NCBI GenBank assembly: GCA_009103225.1
Contig: RHPI01003599.1
Span: 1-64,000 of the forward strand
Direction: 5' to 3'
Source of the DNA: Chlorokybus atmophyticus
Lineage: Eukaryota > Streptophyta > Chlorokybophyceae > Chlorokybales > Chlorokybaceae
Length of the DNA stretch: 64,000 nucleotides
Below the pieces are notes generated by a model that was not told the origin of the DNA, made no database searches, and worked only from the letters and a program-made list of their open reading frames with translations. How positions within the stretch are numbered: position 1 is the first letter of the stretch; each line of letters starts with the position of its first letter. Shown here piece by piece: positions 36,521 through 48,751 of the stretch. The position numbers and the translations under genes were made by a program.

Positions 36521-37591
36521 TGCTGACCCAATGCACCAACCCTATCCTCAAGCTGGTGATACTGCAATGCACCAGCAACAAGCTGCAAGTTCAATCAGCC
36601 AAGCATGCTAACGAACGACCCACTGCTCCACTAAGACTAGTTTACCAGCTATTACCACCTAATGCATCCCTATTGTGAGCGGCACAGCACAAAATTGAAC
36701 ACTCTCATACACACGGCAGCAAGCAGTGTGAGTGGTCTTGTCAGCCTCCGACAGCTGGGCGTCCAATCGCCGTGGCTTGCAGCAAGCAAGGCATGCGGTC
36801 GATTCAAAGAGAGCTTGACAATGCACTTCTTATCAGCACTTGTCGAGCACAATAAACAGAACGCGTTCCTCACACCGCCGCTGCCGCCGCCGCCGCCAGC
36901 TGTATACGACACGTGGCAGCTGACGGGAGAGCTTTAGCAGATGTCGGACGGATATCGAACGCAAAGGTTCGATATCGTTTATTCTAATGCTCAAACTTGG
37001 CTTCAATTAGGGATTGTATTGAGCAGGCGGTGTAGGCATTTGTCTCAGTGTGCATGGCGGGGGAGGGGCGGCGTGGGTGTTGAGAAGGGGGTGGGACGGT
37101 GGTAGATGAGGCGCAAGCACAGAGCGGCTTCTCTGCGGATTGGTCAAGTTAGGTGTCAAGGTGCACAGTTGGGCAAAGGCAAACGAGCATGAACTTCCAT
37201 GGCTGATTAGGTGGGTCGCAGTTGCTAACCCATGCACAGTAGCCAGCACTTGATGGTTTGTATAGTATGAGTCAACATGGCTATGGTCATCACAGAATGA
37301 ACTTGCTGATTCGTGTCTATGTTGCTAAGCACGAGGTGCAGTAGTGATGTGTTTACGTGGTAAGAGGAGTGCATTCAGACATGAGTTGTCTGTCATGCCA
37401 GCGACCACACGAAGCCTGCGCAGAACATAGTTGCATGCGTGCGCGTGTCTTTGCCTAACCGCGCAAATGAGCTCGTTTACGCCTGCATGCATAGACGTGC
37501 TCTGTGCGCGCGTGCACGCATGCATTGTAGCGTGCGTGCGTGTGCGAGCGAGTCAGCAGTAGGCATGGTGTAAACCAAGCGGTTCTCGTAG
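36521..37591. other. Upstream region of exchanger gene
   Basis: Contains the NHE8-like promoter and no gene I can support. A perfect inverted repeat, GATATCGAAC - 6 bases - GTTCGATATC, lies at 36951-36976, about 430 bases upstream of the start codon and so is a candidate regulatory site. GCATGC-like alternating DNA follows at 37430-37560. Confidence 0.5.
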
Positions 37592-37718
37592 TGTGGACGT
37601 GCCAGCGTGGCGACAACAAGAACGCCGCGTGGAAGCGTTCCTGAAGCAAGCCTTATCAAGCCGCGTGGCCTTTGTGCAAGTCTACCAAAGGCCCAACCTT
37701 GCGTGGGACACATCCCAG
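37592..37718 (+). CDS. Possible orphan exon
   Basis: A motif-free 126-base frame (contains RRVEAFLKQALSSRVAFVQV) lies between an acceptor (CTCGTAG) and a donor (CCCAG/GTACGC). A plausible following exon near 37788 does not share its phase in the frame that looks most protein-like. I could not extend it either way. It may be a remnant at the border between the gene-rich arm and the transposon block. Confidence 0.2.
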
Positions 37719-38608
37719 GTACGCGCACACGCTTACATGTGCATGGTGATTTCAGCACACTCCACAGTCATCGCCTGTATCCTGCAGGGCTTGCCAGCAC
37801 TTGAGCCCGTCGCTGAAGTGGGGAGTTCTCTTCGCCGAGGGTGATGCGGCTGTCAGGCCGGTGGACATTGAGCGGGCTGCCGAAAAGCCGAGGTGAACGC
37901 TTCCAGAATACATTTCTGCAACTTCTGGGGCGCCGCCACCTCAAAGACGGCCAGTTGCCGAATATGTAGTCTGGAAATGCCCTGCAGGTCAGTGTGTAGT
38001 TGTCATGCTTGTTGTGCTTGCAGCGTACGCTTGCATGTCTCACCAGTCGTGCGATGCCAGGAGAAACGCACGCTATCAGCACGAGAGTATGTGTCACTTG
38101 AAGATGGATGACTCGGCCGTTAACATAGTTCCCAGTCAGCTGGACCGGGTGGTGCTTCTGGCAGTTGCTTGGCAGCAAGGATGGTACGCAGAACCCTTTT
38201 GCGGTGAAACGCGCCGTTGGCTAGAGTTTTCTCCACCAGCCGTCGAAGCAATTGCGCAACCTGTCGGGCCTGTAAGCATGCAACCACTGAGTGCAAGTTA
38301 GTGGTAGAAAGCGCTTGTGCAAGCGGGTTTCGAGCATAGCTGTGTCGCGGATGTGTTCCCGCCACGACCGTTGGCTGGAGGAGGGTCAAAAAAGCTAAGT
38401 GATGCACTGCTGAATGGTTGAACAGTACCACTCTGTGTGTACCTGGTAGAGTTGTCGCTTGAGTCAAATGGATCTGGCTTGATAGCGCAGAGGCCTGAAC
38501 CACACGAAAGCCAACCTTGTTACGATTGTCGAGAGATTGCCGAGCTTGCGATGACGCGCTGAGATGCACATGATCATGGCGCAAGTCCCATACTTAGCCA
38601 CGACGGGT

Positions 38609-39712
38609 TTATCTTTCGCGTCCATGCACCTTGTAAGGGAGTAGTTGCGCTGCAGCGCAAGCAGCAGAGGTAGAAAATGCAGACTTGTCAGCTGCTATGT
38701 GGCAAGTAGCATCTGAGTCTAGATCCCAGGTCTGAACAGATCTCAAAGTGCTGGTAGTACAAGCAACGGGTTTGTCTTGGTTCTTCACGCCCTCTAGCTT
38801 CCCTAGCTTCTTCCAACACCTCTCTTCACCATGTCCCAACATCTTACAGAAGTTGCACTTCCACACCTTTATTTTTTCCCTCTCTTCTTCTTTTCAGAAC
38901 CGCCTGAACTTGAAGAACTAGCTCCAGCACTTGGTTTGGAGCTGTAACCGGGCTTGGAAATAAAAGCAACAGCATCCGAAGCCTCCTCCTTCTTCTTGAG
39001 TCTCGGCTCAACATGAAGCAATCTTGGTATCACCTCATCTAATGTGGGTCAGTCTCAAGGCCTTCCAACACCGTGTTCAAGGTGTCAAACTCAGGCAGGT
39101 CTGGTAGTCCTGAAAGTACAGCCCAATCAACTTTAGACTCCTTCAGCTCGCTGCCCACGCTAAAAATGTGCTACTAAAGCTCTCTAGCCCTAGAGAAGTA
39201 CTTGGTGACAGTCTACTCGACTCTTTCTTCAAGGTATGAGGTCGCGCCTGAGCTGGACACGCCTAGCATTGTTCTAAGCCTTGAATGAGTTTGACAGCTT
39301 ATCTCAAGCCTGTCTAGAAGTAGAACAAGCATCCAATGCCACCAAATGTATGTCCCTCATGTTCAAACCAATGTGTGCAAGTGCTTTCCTAAAGTTTTGC
39401 TTCCACACGATGCTCTAGCTTATGGGGTATGCTTCGTCCGGGTTCGTGAAGTCCCATAAGCCCTTGTGCTCGAACAACCACTTCATGCGGCTGCTCCAAG
39501 TGCTGTCGTTGTCCTCTCTCAACGGCTCAATCACCATCTTGTCATAGCTGATCGTCATGGTTAAAAACCTCCGCCCTCACAGCAGTCTCAGGCTCCCAAA
39601 CCTCTACAGTCTCACCCAAACGGCTAGACTAAGACCAAACTACTATCAACAATGGTTTCTCCGCCAAGATGCCTACACAAGCTGAAAACCTAGCGTACGT
39701 GGGCCTATAACC
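38609..39712 (-). pseudogene. Decayed Ty1/copia gag-protease with primer site
   Basis: Minus-strand remnant of a copia element. A gag start (MTISYDKMVIEPLREDNDST) opens at 39558 and is cut by a stop after about 48 residues. Further gag fragments follow with several stops. A CCHC knuckle (CNFCKMLGHGEERC) lies near 38860. The protease site reads WDLDSDATCHI, so the catalytic D-S-G has become D-S-D. Upstream at 39700-39712 is a primer-binding site that matches that of the intact copia element with one mismatch, and a presumed LTR begins at 39713 with TGCTGAGA. No pol was found; the left part (37.9-38.6 kb) is too decayed to assign. Confidence 0.75.
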
Positions 39713-40147
39713 TGCTGAGATGAGACATATCTAGGTGTGGATGCACCAACCCAACACACTCAAATAGTCTGTGCTAGCAAGATCACACCAAACCAAACCA
39801 GGCCAGACCAACACTGCCAGACCCACGCGCAGACCACCAGTTCTACCGCCACCAGACTCAAGCATAAGCAAAGTGAACCATGTTAAACGTGTGTGGGTGT
39901 CCTCGTATACCCAAACAGCTGTAACAACTGCCAAGAACTTAATATACAAGCTCAAGCTTGTATACAAGGCGGGTCTGATCGATATCAGACCCAGAAACGG
40001 CTCCAAGTGTCAAAACTAGCTAGTCAAAGGAAACTGTTTAGACCAAAGGCGGCTAAGAACGAAGCTTAGCCTAAACCAAGTTGAATGGAGTCAAGAGACG
40101 GCTGAAGCCACGTTTTAAACTCCGACCACCAAGACTTCATTCGGAAG
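39713..40147. other. Probable remnant LTR of the decayed copia
   Basis: Directly follows the primer-binding site of the decayed copia and begins with TG as an LTR should. The far end could not be fixed and no second copy was found in the window. Confidence 0.35.
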
Positions 40148-41767
40148 ATGCAGGAGGACTCACTTTACTACCAGTTGACGTGGATTAATGCGGAGAGGAG
40201 CAGCTTTAGCAGATCAGCAGCAGCACACTCAAAGGAGATTCAGATCCTGCAGGAGCGCCAGCGCAAAATGAAGAATGTGAGCCTACGGCAGGAGAGGAGC
40301 AGCTTTAGGACATCAGCAGCAGCACACTTAAAGGAGATTTAGAGCCTGCAAGAGCGCCAGCGCAAAGTCGAGGAGCCTCCCTCCAACAGCAGGAGCGTGA
40401 GGAGGCGGACCGCCTACGAAAAGAAAACGTAGAACTGAGTGACCGCCAGCGCCAAGCTAAGGAGGCCATGGAAAAGCTAGGGGAGAGCAGCAGCCAGCTT
40501 CAGCCGCAGGAGGACACACGTTAAAAGGCACGTGAGGAGGCGGACCGCCTACAAAAGGACAATGCCAGCCTCAGCGAGCGCCTGCACCAAGCGGAGGAGG
40601 CAAGGAAAAGCCACAGTTCAGCAATGGAGAATGTTAAAGAACAACTCCGATCGCAGGCCTCTGAACATGAGGCTAGGCGCAAGCTGCAATAAGACGTTGA
40701 CTCCATGAGTGATGAGAAGGACCGCTTGCAATATGTGCTGAGGAAAATAGAGGAGGCCATACCAAAGCCGGTGGGGAGAACAGTGGGTAGCTTCAGCCGC
40801 AGTCGCAAGCTGTGCGCAAGCTACAAACGAAGGTTGAGTCTTTGTGACTGCTGAGAGGAATGACCTGCAAGCGAAGCTGAGCAAAGCAGAGAAGGCCAAG
40901 AAACAGCTTGTTGCGGATAGCAAGAAGCCTGTAACCATGCAGGACCCGGAAGTGAAGAGGGTCAAAGATTAGCTCAATAATTGCTAAAAGACATGTGCTA
41001 TGACACATGCGCAGCTCAGTAACACATAGAATGAGCTCGATATAGCAAAGCGGCAACTGCCTGCAGCTAATGCGCCCACAGGCTATGATAGTGCCCTTGA
41101 GCAGCTCAGCCAAACACAGAAGGAGCTCGAAGACACACAGCGGCGCTTGGCTGCACTAAAAGCTCCCTCAACGCCCGCACTACCGCTAGAGGCTGAACTT
41201 TACGAGGAGCTCTTCGAACAGCAAAGGGAGATTAACGAACTTGGTATGCAGGTCGTAAACTTAAAAGCTGACCGGGAGCTCTTTGAGGGCGTGCTGATTG
41301 ATGAGTGAATGCGAGTTGTGGTGGGTGACTTCCTGGTTGAAAGTCCTAGTGCGTGAGCACGTACGTTGAGCGAAGGAGTGCGGAATACCCAGCTCATAGA
41401 ACAGTCCTTGCAAGGTTGGCAACAGCTCATTGCTTCAGAGCTTGCAATCTGCATACAAGCTCGCAATGCTTGGGCTCAGAAGAACAATCAACCGACGCGA
41501 GACACATGGAAACATGATCCTGTTGCACTGTGTATTTTAATGCAAAACACAGCGCATCATTACCACCGTGACATCAATGCACTGCGTGCAAAGAATGGGC
41601 TCCCTTGGTACACCAACACTTTGGAGGTCTTTGGTGCTCTGCAGCCGGGCCTCACTGAGTTTTTGCTCCTGCTTGATCGGAACATGGCAAACCGATTGTA
41701 TGCACACCTCACTGCGGCACAACGGCAAGTTACGCACCAGGGCCCACACAGCACCATAGCCATTTAG
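40148..41767 (+). pseudogene. Decayed coiled-coil protein gene
   Basis: Open segments separated by stops and frameshifts encode a long heptad-rich protein with recurring RQERSSFRTSAAAH, LQERQRK and EEADRLRK-like units, then TQKELEDTQRRLAAL. The last open segment (41366-41767) carries non-coiled sequence with WKHDPVALCILMQNTAHHYH. Internal duplication is clear at the DNA level: GAGAGGAGCAGCTTTAG recurs 99 bases apart at 40193 and 40292. I do not recognise the family. It may be a captured host gene fragment or a transposon accessory ORF, given the surroundings. Confidence 0.5.
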
Positions 41768-42954
41768 CATGACCTGATCGGCTACTATTTAAGCAAACTG
41801 CCATCAGCTTCACCACCACCACCACCTCCGCCATAGTGTGCACCTATTTAGTTCAGGCCTATATACATAAGTCAGTAGCGCCCATGTACTTGTTTCCGGC
41901 TATAGGTTGAACACATAGTCAGCAACTGCAGGCAGGGCTTATGGGCAACCATTCAGTGTACGTAGCCTGCAGAGCACATGTGCATAACTGTATTGAGTAA
42001 TGTTGCGATCACATGTTCATTGCTTGCCCTGCTTGCTCGGCCATCACATATGCAGTCACATGCACACGCGCACAGTGCGCATAGTTGTCTCATAGGCTGC
42101 AGTTATCCCAACTGGTCTATGACGCAGATACAAACACACGCACTTCACAACCATGCGAATGTAAGTGCAAACATACTCACTTGCTGTCTGCTGGCGTGGC
42201 TGCCAATACATGCGGTGTTGGTTGAAATTCATTCGCCGTCTATGACTTCTACCCCTCTCAGTCCATGCAAAGCTGGTTTTGCTGCTCCCTTGCCTTGACC
42301 AGTTGATTTTTGTTATTGCTGAGAAAGGGTCCTCCACCTGGTCACTCGCAGCTGTGCTAACCACCCAAACGCCTTGCCTCCTCCCCCCTGCCTTCTGAAG
42401 GTAGTTGACTACCATATGACCGTTGGACGGCACCTCTTTGACCATAACATCCCAAGGGGGTCATCAAGGTCTTTATCCGAAGGCTCATGCGGAAGTCTAA
42501 AGTTAACAATGGACTTGCTGTTGTGGCGCATCTCCAGGACATCCCCTTTTTTTTGGCCACACAAGCAAGGGGATGTCGGCTGCAGTCACTTTCAACTCTG
42601 TGATGTCATACTTGTACGCTCATTAAATTGCTACATCACGGTTGAGCAATACCCACACTTGCGTTGCAACTGGTCTCCTCTGATGAGCGTACATTCATCT
42701 GCCAAACGTCCAATGCCCTGTGCACCAGTGTCTCTGTCAATCAGGTCATTTCCTATGGCATCACGCTTTTTAGTATAAGGCCGCACTTGCACATGGATAG
42801 TTGACTTCCGTCAATTGAACAGGTTGATCTCAATCACCCAGCATGATGCAACAGTTGGGTTCGCCATCTTTACGTTATCAACGCGTCTGCAAATTCCAGT
42901 ATCAAAGGCTTTACATACAAGACACACGCGTGCATGGCTGTGTCATAAACGGGA
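41768..42954. other. Unassigned region in transposon block
   Basis: Minus-strand frames at 42056-42445 and 42357-42560 are open but have stops between them and no motif I can name. They may be the decayed downstream part of the ORF at 43472-44305. Confidence 0.35.
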
Positions 42955-43195
42955 CTGGCACTGGACAATGCTTATGAGACTTTAAGTCACAGCAATGGAA
43001 TGCATAACTTGTAGGCACTATCCACTGTCTATGAGACTTATAGTCATAGCACTGGAATGCATAACTTGTAGGCACTATCCAGTGTTTATAAGACTTTAGG
43101 TCACATCAATGGAATGCATGGCTCATAGACACTTGATAGTGCCTATGAGAATTTAGGGTACAGCAATGGATTGCATAACTCGTAGACTAAACCAC
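42955..43195. repeat. 57-bp minisatellite, about four copies
   Basis: Units with the core ATGCATAACTTGTAGGCACT recur with a constant 57-base period; the GAGAC landmark falls at 42976, 43033, 43090 (variant) and 43147 (variant). Copies differ by several substitutions, so the array is old. Confidence 0.85.
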
Positions 43196-43471
43196 ACACC
43201 TGTAGATGACCCCGTTATACAAATATGCGCGAAACTTGCGTACGCCTAAGGTGCCAGTGATATTCTCAACGCGTTTGGTTTTCAAGGCCAACGGTCCCTG
43301 AAAAAGGATAGGCTTCTTGGTGCTGCCAATAAGGATGCCCTATGCTCTGATTGATCGCATATGCTCAAAGTCTAACAATTTCTCAGCAAGGGTCTGAAGC
43401 TCCATAGCGTGCTTTTGAGTGCGCACTTTGTAATGACAGATACTACATGCTCCCCTCAAAGGCTGGTAAAC

Positions 43472-44305
43472 CTACTGAGAGTCCGCCGTTATATCATTAG
43501 CTCGGTGGCACAACAGCTTTTCAATCCGCTGATCTTCTCGCATGCCATTGAGCGTCCTCAGAAACCATCTCCTTAATGCACGCCGCATGTAGCTGTTCTC
43601 AAACTGCTTCCCGTTGGTGAAGGTGTTAATGTAGTTGGACACAGTGCGCTCTTGCATTAAACACCAGTACACATCATGACTCCCGTGCCAGATGATGTCC
43701 TCCAGAATGTGACCGGCACCGGCCACATGCTTGTTGGGCCTTTTGTAGGTGCCAAACAGGTTCTCCAAGTAGACCCTCCAACATTGCAAAATAGCGTCAG
43801 CAAGTTCCGACAGCTCCGTACTCCAGCCATGTAGGTGAGAGCTGAGGAAGAAGATGCGGATGAGCGTTTGAAGCACAAAGCTGACATCTTTGGTTGCTTC
43901 GTATACCAAATTGGATACAGCATATGGCACAGCATACTGCACGAACAGTTGCAAGTCTTGAACCAAGCCAGGTGCTTGCTGATGCCTCATGGGAAACGTT
44001 TGCTCTTCAAGTCCATGGGGCGTGATATGCCCATCTAGGACAGCCTGTGCTCCACTTTGGCAATGTTTTCGACATGTTTTAAACTTTTTGCACCAAGCGT
44101 ACTGTGCACAAAACTCTTGCAAAGCCCTCCAACAACTGGTGCATCGTGTTATAGACGAAGTCACGTCAAGGGTTATAGTGAGTGCGTCGCATTGTGCATC
44201 AGGTAGTGCAGTCTGTATCTGGGGACACATCCCTGTGCATTCGTTGTCACTGTCATCACATAGTGCACACATAAGCACTAGTGTGGTGAGTGGTAGTGGC
44301 ATCAA
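43472..44305 (-). CDS. Unrecognised ORF, possibly a DNA-transposase fragment
   Basis: A 277-residue open frame without a named domain. The N-terminal third is Cys/His-rich (CTSCWRALQEFC, then CKKFKTCRKHC), like a zinc-binding module. The C-terminal third, GHILEDIIWHGSHDVYWCLM followed by ERTVSNYIN and SYMRRALRRW, resembles the conserved C-terminal block of CACTA/Plavaka/KDZ-type transposase proteins (H..., G..., YW...ER..., N...). That resemblance is from memory and weak. No terminal inverted repeats were found. It lies beside a minisatellite and between retroelement remnants, which supports a mobile origin. Confidence 0.35.
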   Translation of the reverse strand: MMPLPLTTLVLMCALCDDSDNECTGMCPQIQTALPDAQCDALTITLDVTSSITRCTSCWRALQEFCAQYAWCKKFKTCRKHCQSGAQAVLDGHITPHGLEEQTFPMRHQQAPGLVQDLQLFVQYAVPYAVSNLVYEATKDVSFVLQTLIRIFFLSSHLHGWSTELSELADAILQCWRVYLENLFGTYKRPNKHVAGAGHILEDIIWHGSHDVYWCLMQERTVSNYINTFTNGKQFENSYMRRALRRWFLRTLNGMREDQRIEKLLCHRANDITADSQ

Positions 44306-44421
44306 GACATGCAGTAGAGCACAAACACTCTACCCTGCATACACTTTCACCTGTGGACCAGCTGCATGAGCAGGCCCACCCCGTTCTCTCCAATAAACGA
44401 CCTCGGCAGCTAGAGCCCAAC

Positions 44422-47400
44422 CTCCAATCTCACCTACGAGCGGACCAGTGACGGGAGCAACAATTGCAGCAGCAGAGACTCGCGTTCTGTCTCCGGCGTC
44501 ACTCCGATCCTGTCTACTCCTCGTTATCGAGCTTCCCCACTCTCGTCCGACAGTGACAACTACGAGATGGAGTCTTCCAGCTCAACCACGTCCCTGCGCT
44601 TTTTCAGACGCGCTGGCACCGCCTCGCTGGACGAATTCATCATTAAGTTCCATTCCAAGATGCGACAACAAGCACTGAAGAACAAAGACTAGTCGTATGA
44701 GATTTCTTTTTACATTGCTGCTCAGTATCTGGACCATGAAGCACATGATGTCTGGAAGTCTGCTGCTGAACTGCATCGAGTTGACGGCTATGGCGAGCTC
44801 GCCAGCACCATAGCATCTGCGTCACTGCAAAGTCCAGCAGTTTTCTTTCCGCCTGCCACTCCTACTGCAGTCATCGGTTTGTCCATAGCGGCAGCCATCG
44901 ACAGGGCAGAGGAGGAGGAACCTGGGTTGGTTATCGTCAACCTAACCCCTGCAGAGATTGAAATCAAGACAGCTGCACGACGGGCCTGGATCCTGGATCG
45001 AATTGCTGTTCTTAAAGATCGACGAACTGCAGCCGTTGAGGTGGGCACACCCTTACCTTTGGCAACACCTGGCTCTCGTGCGGGAGGCATTGCTTTCACC
45101 CTCGGGTCAATCGCATTGCGCGCACTAGCCATCACTGTAGGTGCTGCCATCTCTGTCTTTCCACTTAAGGACGTATACGCTGCACTTCGTCGCACCTTCC
45201 CACCGCAGACTACCAGCAAAGTGGAGGAGCTGAGATGGTTTCGGCGCAAGCCCAACGAGGACCCTATACGCCTGTACTCCAGACTGGAAGGGCTGTTGAA
45301 GGATACTGACTACAAGATCCTCAGTGATGAGGCGACTGCAGCGGTGTATGTCAATGAGTTGGATGCCACCCTGAGCGAGTCGACGCGCCTGACCCTGAAC
45401 TACAGCAGGCCCCTTGGCTACACGCTCAAGGAAGCTTTTATGACTGCACAAGCCATCCATAAGCGCTTGGTGTATGAGAAGGCAGTGCTGGACACCAACC
45501 TCAGTGCCTGACGGACTGTAGCCAGCATAACTAACAAGCCTCCTCGCCGCGAACGTGGACGGGACGCTCCACCAGCATGCGACAAAGGGAAACGGTCAGC
45601 TCATACTGCTTTGCCTGCCCCTGTGCTGTGTCATCGCTATGGACGGCATGGGCACTACAAAAAGGAGTGCACCGAAGAGTACTCAACCCTAGTCTGCAAC
45701 TACTGTTACAAGACAGGCCACTTGGAGTCAGTCTGCTGGCCCAAGTTCCCGGAGTTAGGACCTGCCAACAGCTACAACGGCAACTACTCTGATGGCTACA
45801 ACAGCAACAACACTGGAGGCCACAACAGCAACAACTCTGGTGGCTACAACAGCAACCATGCTGGAGGCCATAACAACAACAACAACTACGCCAATGATTG
45901 CAAGGAAGAGCAAGGCTACAGGGGAAAGAAACGTCCTCCTCAGCGCAAGGGACTGGAAGGACGTCCGCGCGCTGCTGCTGTTGCCGTCAAGGCTCCAGCC
46001 AACCCACTAGGATGACCATATTGCTGCCCTCATGGCGCGTATGGCACGCTTTGAGGAAGACAAGGAGCAGGACTACTGCCTGCTACTCTGCCCGATGGGC
46101 ATTGATGGCTCCGAAGCCCACGAGAGACACCAGCACTCCGTCGTGCGTATAATCATCCCGACGAGCTCGAGGGCAAGCCGCAACATCATCAGCAGCTACC
46201 TCCTCTTAAGCCACTAGTGGTGCTGCACCAGCAGCAACAGCTACACCGGCTACGACGTCGACTCCGTCAACGTCAGCAGCAACTACACCAGTTGCACAAA
46301 AAGTTAGTGCATCAGTGGGCATCGTGACGCCAACACTGGTGAGCACGCTGGCGACAGCCACTGCTGTCACCGACCTTGCAATAGTAGGTCGCACCGGTCC
46401 CGCTCCAACTGCAGGACCACCAATGTCAGCGAGCGTTGAGATCACTCTCGCGCCACTTAGCGGCACTCTCGCATCCACCGCCGGTGCCATCATCGAGCCC
46501 GCTGCCATTGCAGCACGCACGCAGCTACATTGCCCGTCCTCGACGTCATCCAGGCTGTCCCGCGAGGTCAGCAAGCTGAGCGCGCATGGGAGACCATCAT
46601 GCGTGGAGCATCTCCCACCACCATTGTTTTTGGGCATGGAGGAGAGCGCACACCGCGCGTCGAATGCAGTCATAGCGTCTTCCTAGTGCCTGAATATCAC
46701 ACCCTGCCAGAATTGACTCAGCGGCAACTGGAGGATGAAATCCTCGCCGGCACGGCGCCTCCCATTTGAGACCGCATTTTTGTGGTCAGAACACATGTTG
46801 TACTGGATTTGGCACTACAGCTGTTCTGGACTCTGCATAACAACATGCAGACTGCACCAAGCCAGCCCGCACCAGGCCGTCATGAACCTTTCGAGCCAAG
46901 CCCGCTGAACACGTATTGAGACCGGCAACCCAACGTACAGCAGCACATCTGATACAGCTGACATGCCTTTGGGTGATAGCGAAGCACGGAGACCCCTCAG
47001 TACCGTTCGGCTTTACGAGCGCTAAACCGCTGTAGAACAAGCGTTCACATGGCGGCAGAACCAAACGAGAGAAATCAACGCTAGAGCGCAAACCCTTGCT
47101 ACTGCTCGCGCTTCCGTTCTTCAACCGACAATCGCTGGCCCATTGTCCAGCATGACACCTCTCGTCGTTGAGCCCGACATTGACCAGGCGAGGGCGCTGG
47201 CCCAACAAACTAGGGGGGTGATCGCCCCTTTACTACCCGCCTTGTTGGACAACTTTTCGAACGATCAACGAGATCCAGGGAGAGGCTACCTCACACCACA
47301 AGGGTGTACAGAATGGAATGGAGCAGGCTCAGTCAAAGAACAGCAACTTCGCACTACGTTGTTTCGACAAGCAGCAATGCTACATCGACAAGAGGGCATC

Positions 47401-47909
47401 GGCCTGAGACGGATGATGGGGATGCGAGAAGGTGGCAATGCAGCTCGAGCAAGACTAGTGACTTGGCTAGTCACCAATCACCCCGCAACCCCTCTGTTCG
47501 CATACAGCATCAGGTTGTTATGGTTGGACGCCTTCCTTCGCTTGCTACGGCAAGCCTATGACGAGGTTGCCTCGGCAGCCACTGACATCTTAGAAAGAGC
47601 TCAAGAGGCCATACTGAGGCTGCCAGGGGTGGAAGCAGCACAACAATGCAGACGCATCGCAGCTGCTTATGAGCAGCATGTCCAATAGCCAGAGATTTAC
47701 CTCACTGTGCGGGCACGAGCAACAACGGTGCTAGAAGTGGGGGTGGTCAATGGCAGATGGGATGCCTACATGGCAGGGATCATAAGGGTTCCCACCGTTA
47801 CCCACGACATAAGAGCGCGGTGTATCTCCAGCCCATGCCTTAAAATTATCGCTGGAGTGACGTGGTCAACAATCCAGCAGCCACATGGGAAGGTACATTG
47901 GTCAGTGCC
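44422..47909 (+). pseudogene. Truncated Ty3/gypsy copy (gag region)
   Basis: Plus-strand relative of the large gypsy element at the right of the window. It starts in gag (44.4 kb, with a stop at 44690), continues through a long open gag segment (44879-45511) and reaches a zinc-knuckle ORF. The first knuckle has lost a Cys (CHRYGRHGHYKKEC); the second, CNYCYKTGHLESVC, is intact. An Asn/Gly-rich repeat follows. Then come segments matching the minus element: QQAERAWETI, PEYHTLPELTQRQLEDEILA, RGVIAPLLPALLDN and LEVGVVNGRWDAYMAGIIRV. It stops abruptly at 47909 where an LTR fragment in the other orientation begins. No protease, methyltransferase or reverse transcriptase is present. Confidence 0.85.
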
Positions 47910-48147
47910 GGGTCGAGGGGAGTCGAGGGTCACGCTGTCTCGGACAGCTGCATGGACAGCCATGCTGTGCTGAACATGCTGCTGCGCCACCTGTGTAACG
48001 CATAGCAAAAACAGAAAGATGACCTCCACCCTCATGGTGACAAGTGCTTCATGCAGCTGGTGTGCTGCTGCTGGGTAGTACGGGCAGATGAAGTCGGTGT
48101 TCTCTCTGCGAACATGCTGTGCTGTAGCATACAACATCAACAAGCCA
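47910..48147 (-). repeat. LTR fragment, copy A
   Basis: 238 bases that match 48752-48989 with three differences seen by eye. It ends in CA like an LTR terminus. Because copy B directly adjoins the polypurine tract of the minus-strand gypsy element, both copies are read as parts of gypsy LTRs; copy A is joined on its left to the truncated plus-strand gag, so it marks a rearrangement. Confidence 0.65.
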
Positions 48148-48751
48148 CTACGATAGGTAGTGCTGTTTACACAGTTCTTTGCGTGAGTGGAAGAGAAATT
48201 ACATTGTTAAGTGAGGTGAATAAATGTGGTGAATGCAAGCAACACGTGGATGCCCTGATTGAGGCCAACAAGCGCACCGCGACCAAGTACACAAAGCTCA
48301 CAGCCAGGACAAGCACAGTGCACAAGAACATGCACAGGCTCTCACACGGTGAGGGGAATCTTGGGAACCAGGACGGTGTGTTTCGTAGTTCAAGTCGCTT
48401 CACAAGCTCTTAGCTTTCTCACTTACAGTGTCACCAGCTGATCCGGTGAACACTGTGCCTACTTATACAAGTCAACTCATGACTGTCCAGAACATAAGCT
48501 AACGGTCATATCGAGGCTATTTTCACAGGAAATTCCCACTCGATATAGAACCTGACTTATAACTGAACTCACAGCTGAACAGCTACGCGCGGTGCCTATG
48601 TAGACTATGGTCACGAGCTACTCTAGAGACATGACCTAGCTACTGGTCAGAGACGCGCGCGGGTTGCCATGCTGGTAAGCCGGGTGAGGGTCTCGCTGTC
48701 GGCATGCCCGATGATGACTGGCATGCTTGGGCGATAGGCATGACAGCTGTC
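48148..48751. other. Sequence between the two LTR fragments
   Basis: No gene seen. The part next to copy B (up to about 48751) may be the rest of the same gypsy LTR, whose outer end could not be fixed. A frame at 48051-48413 has no motif. Confidence 0.35.

Noticed and set aside
37893-38584. Frames on both strands left of the decayed copia
   Set aside because: No retroelement or host motif could be recognised; stops and opposing frames suggest non-coding or too-decayed sequence.
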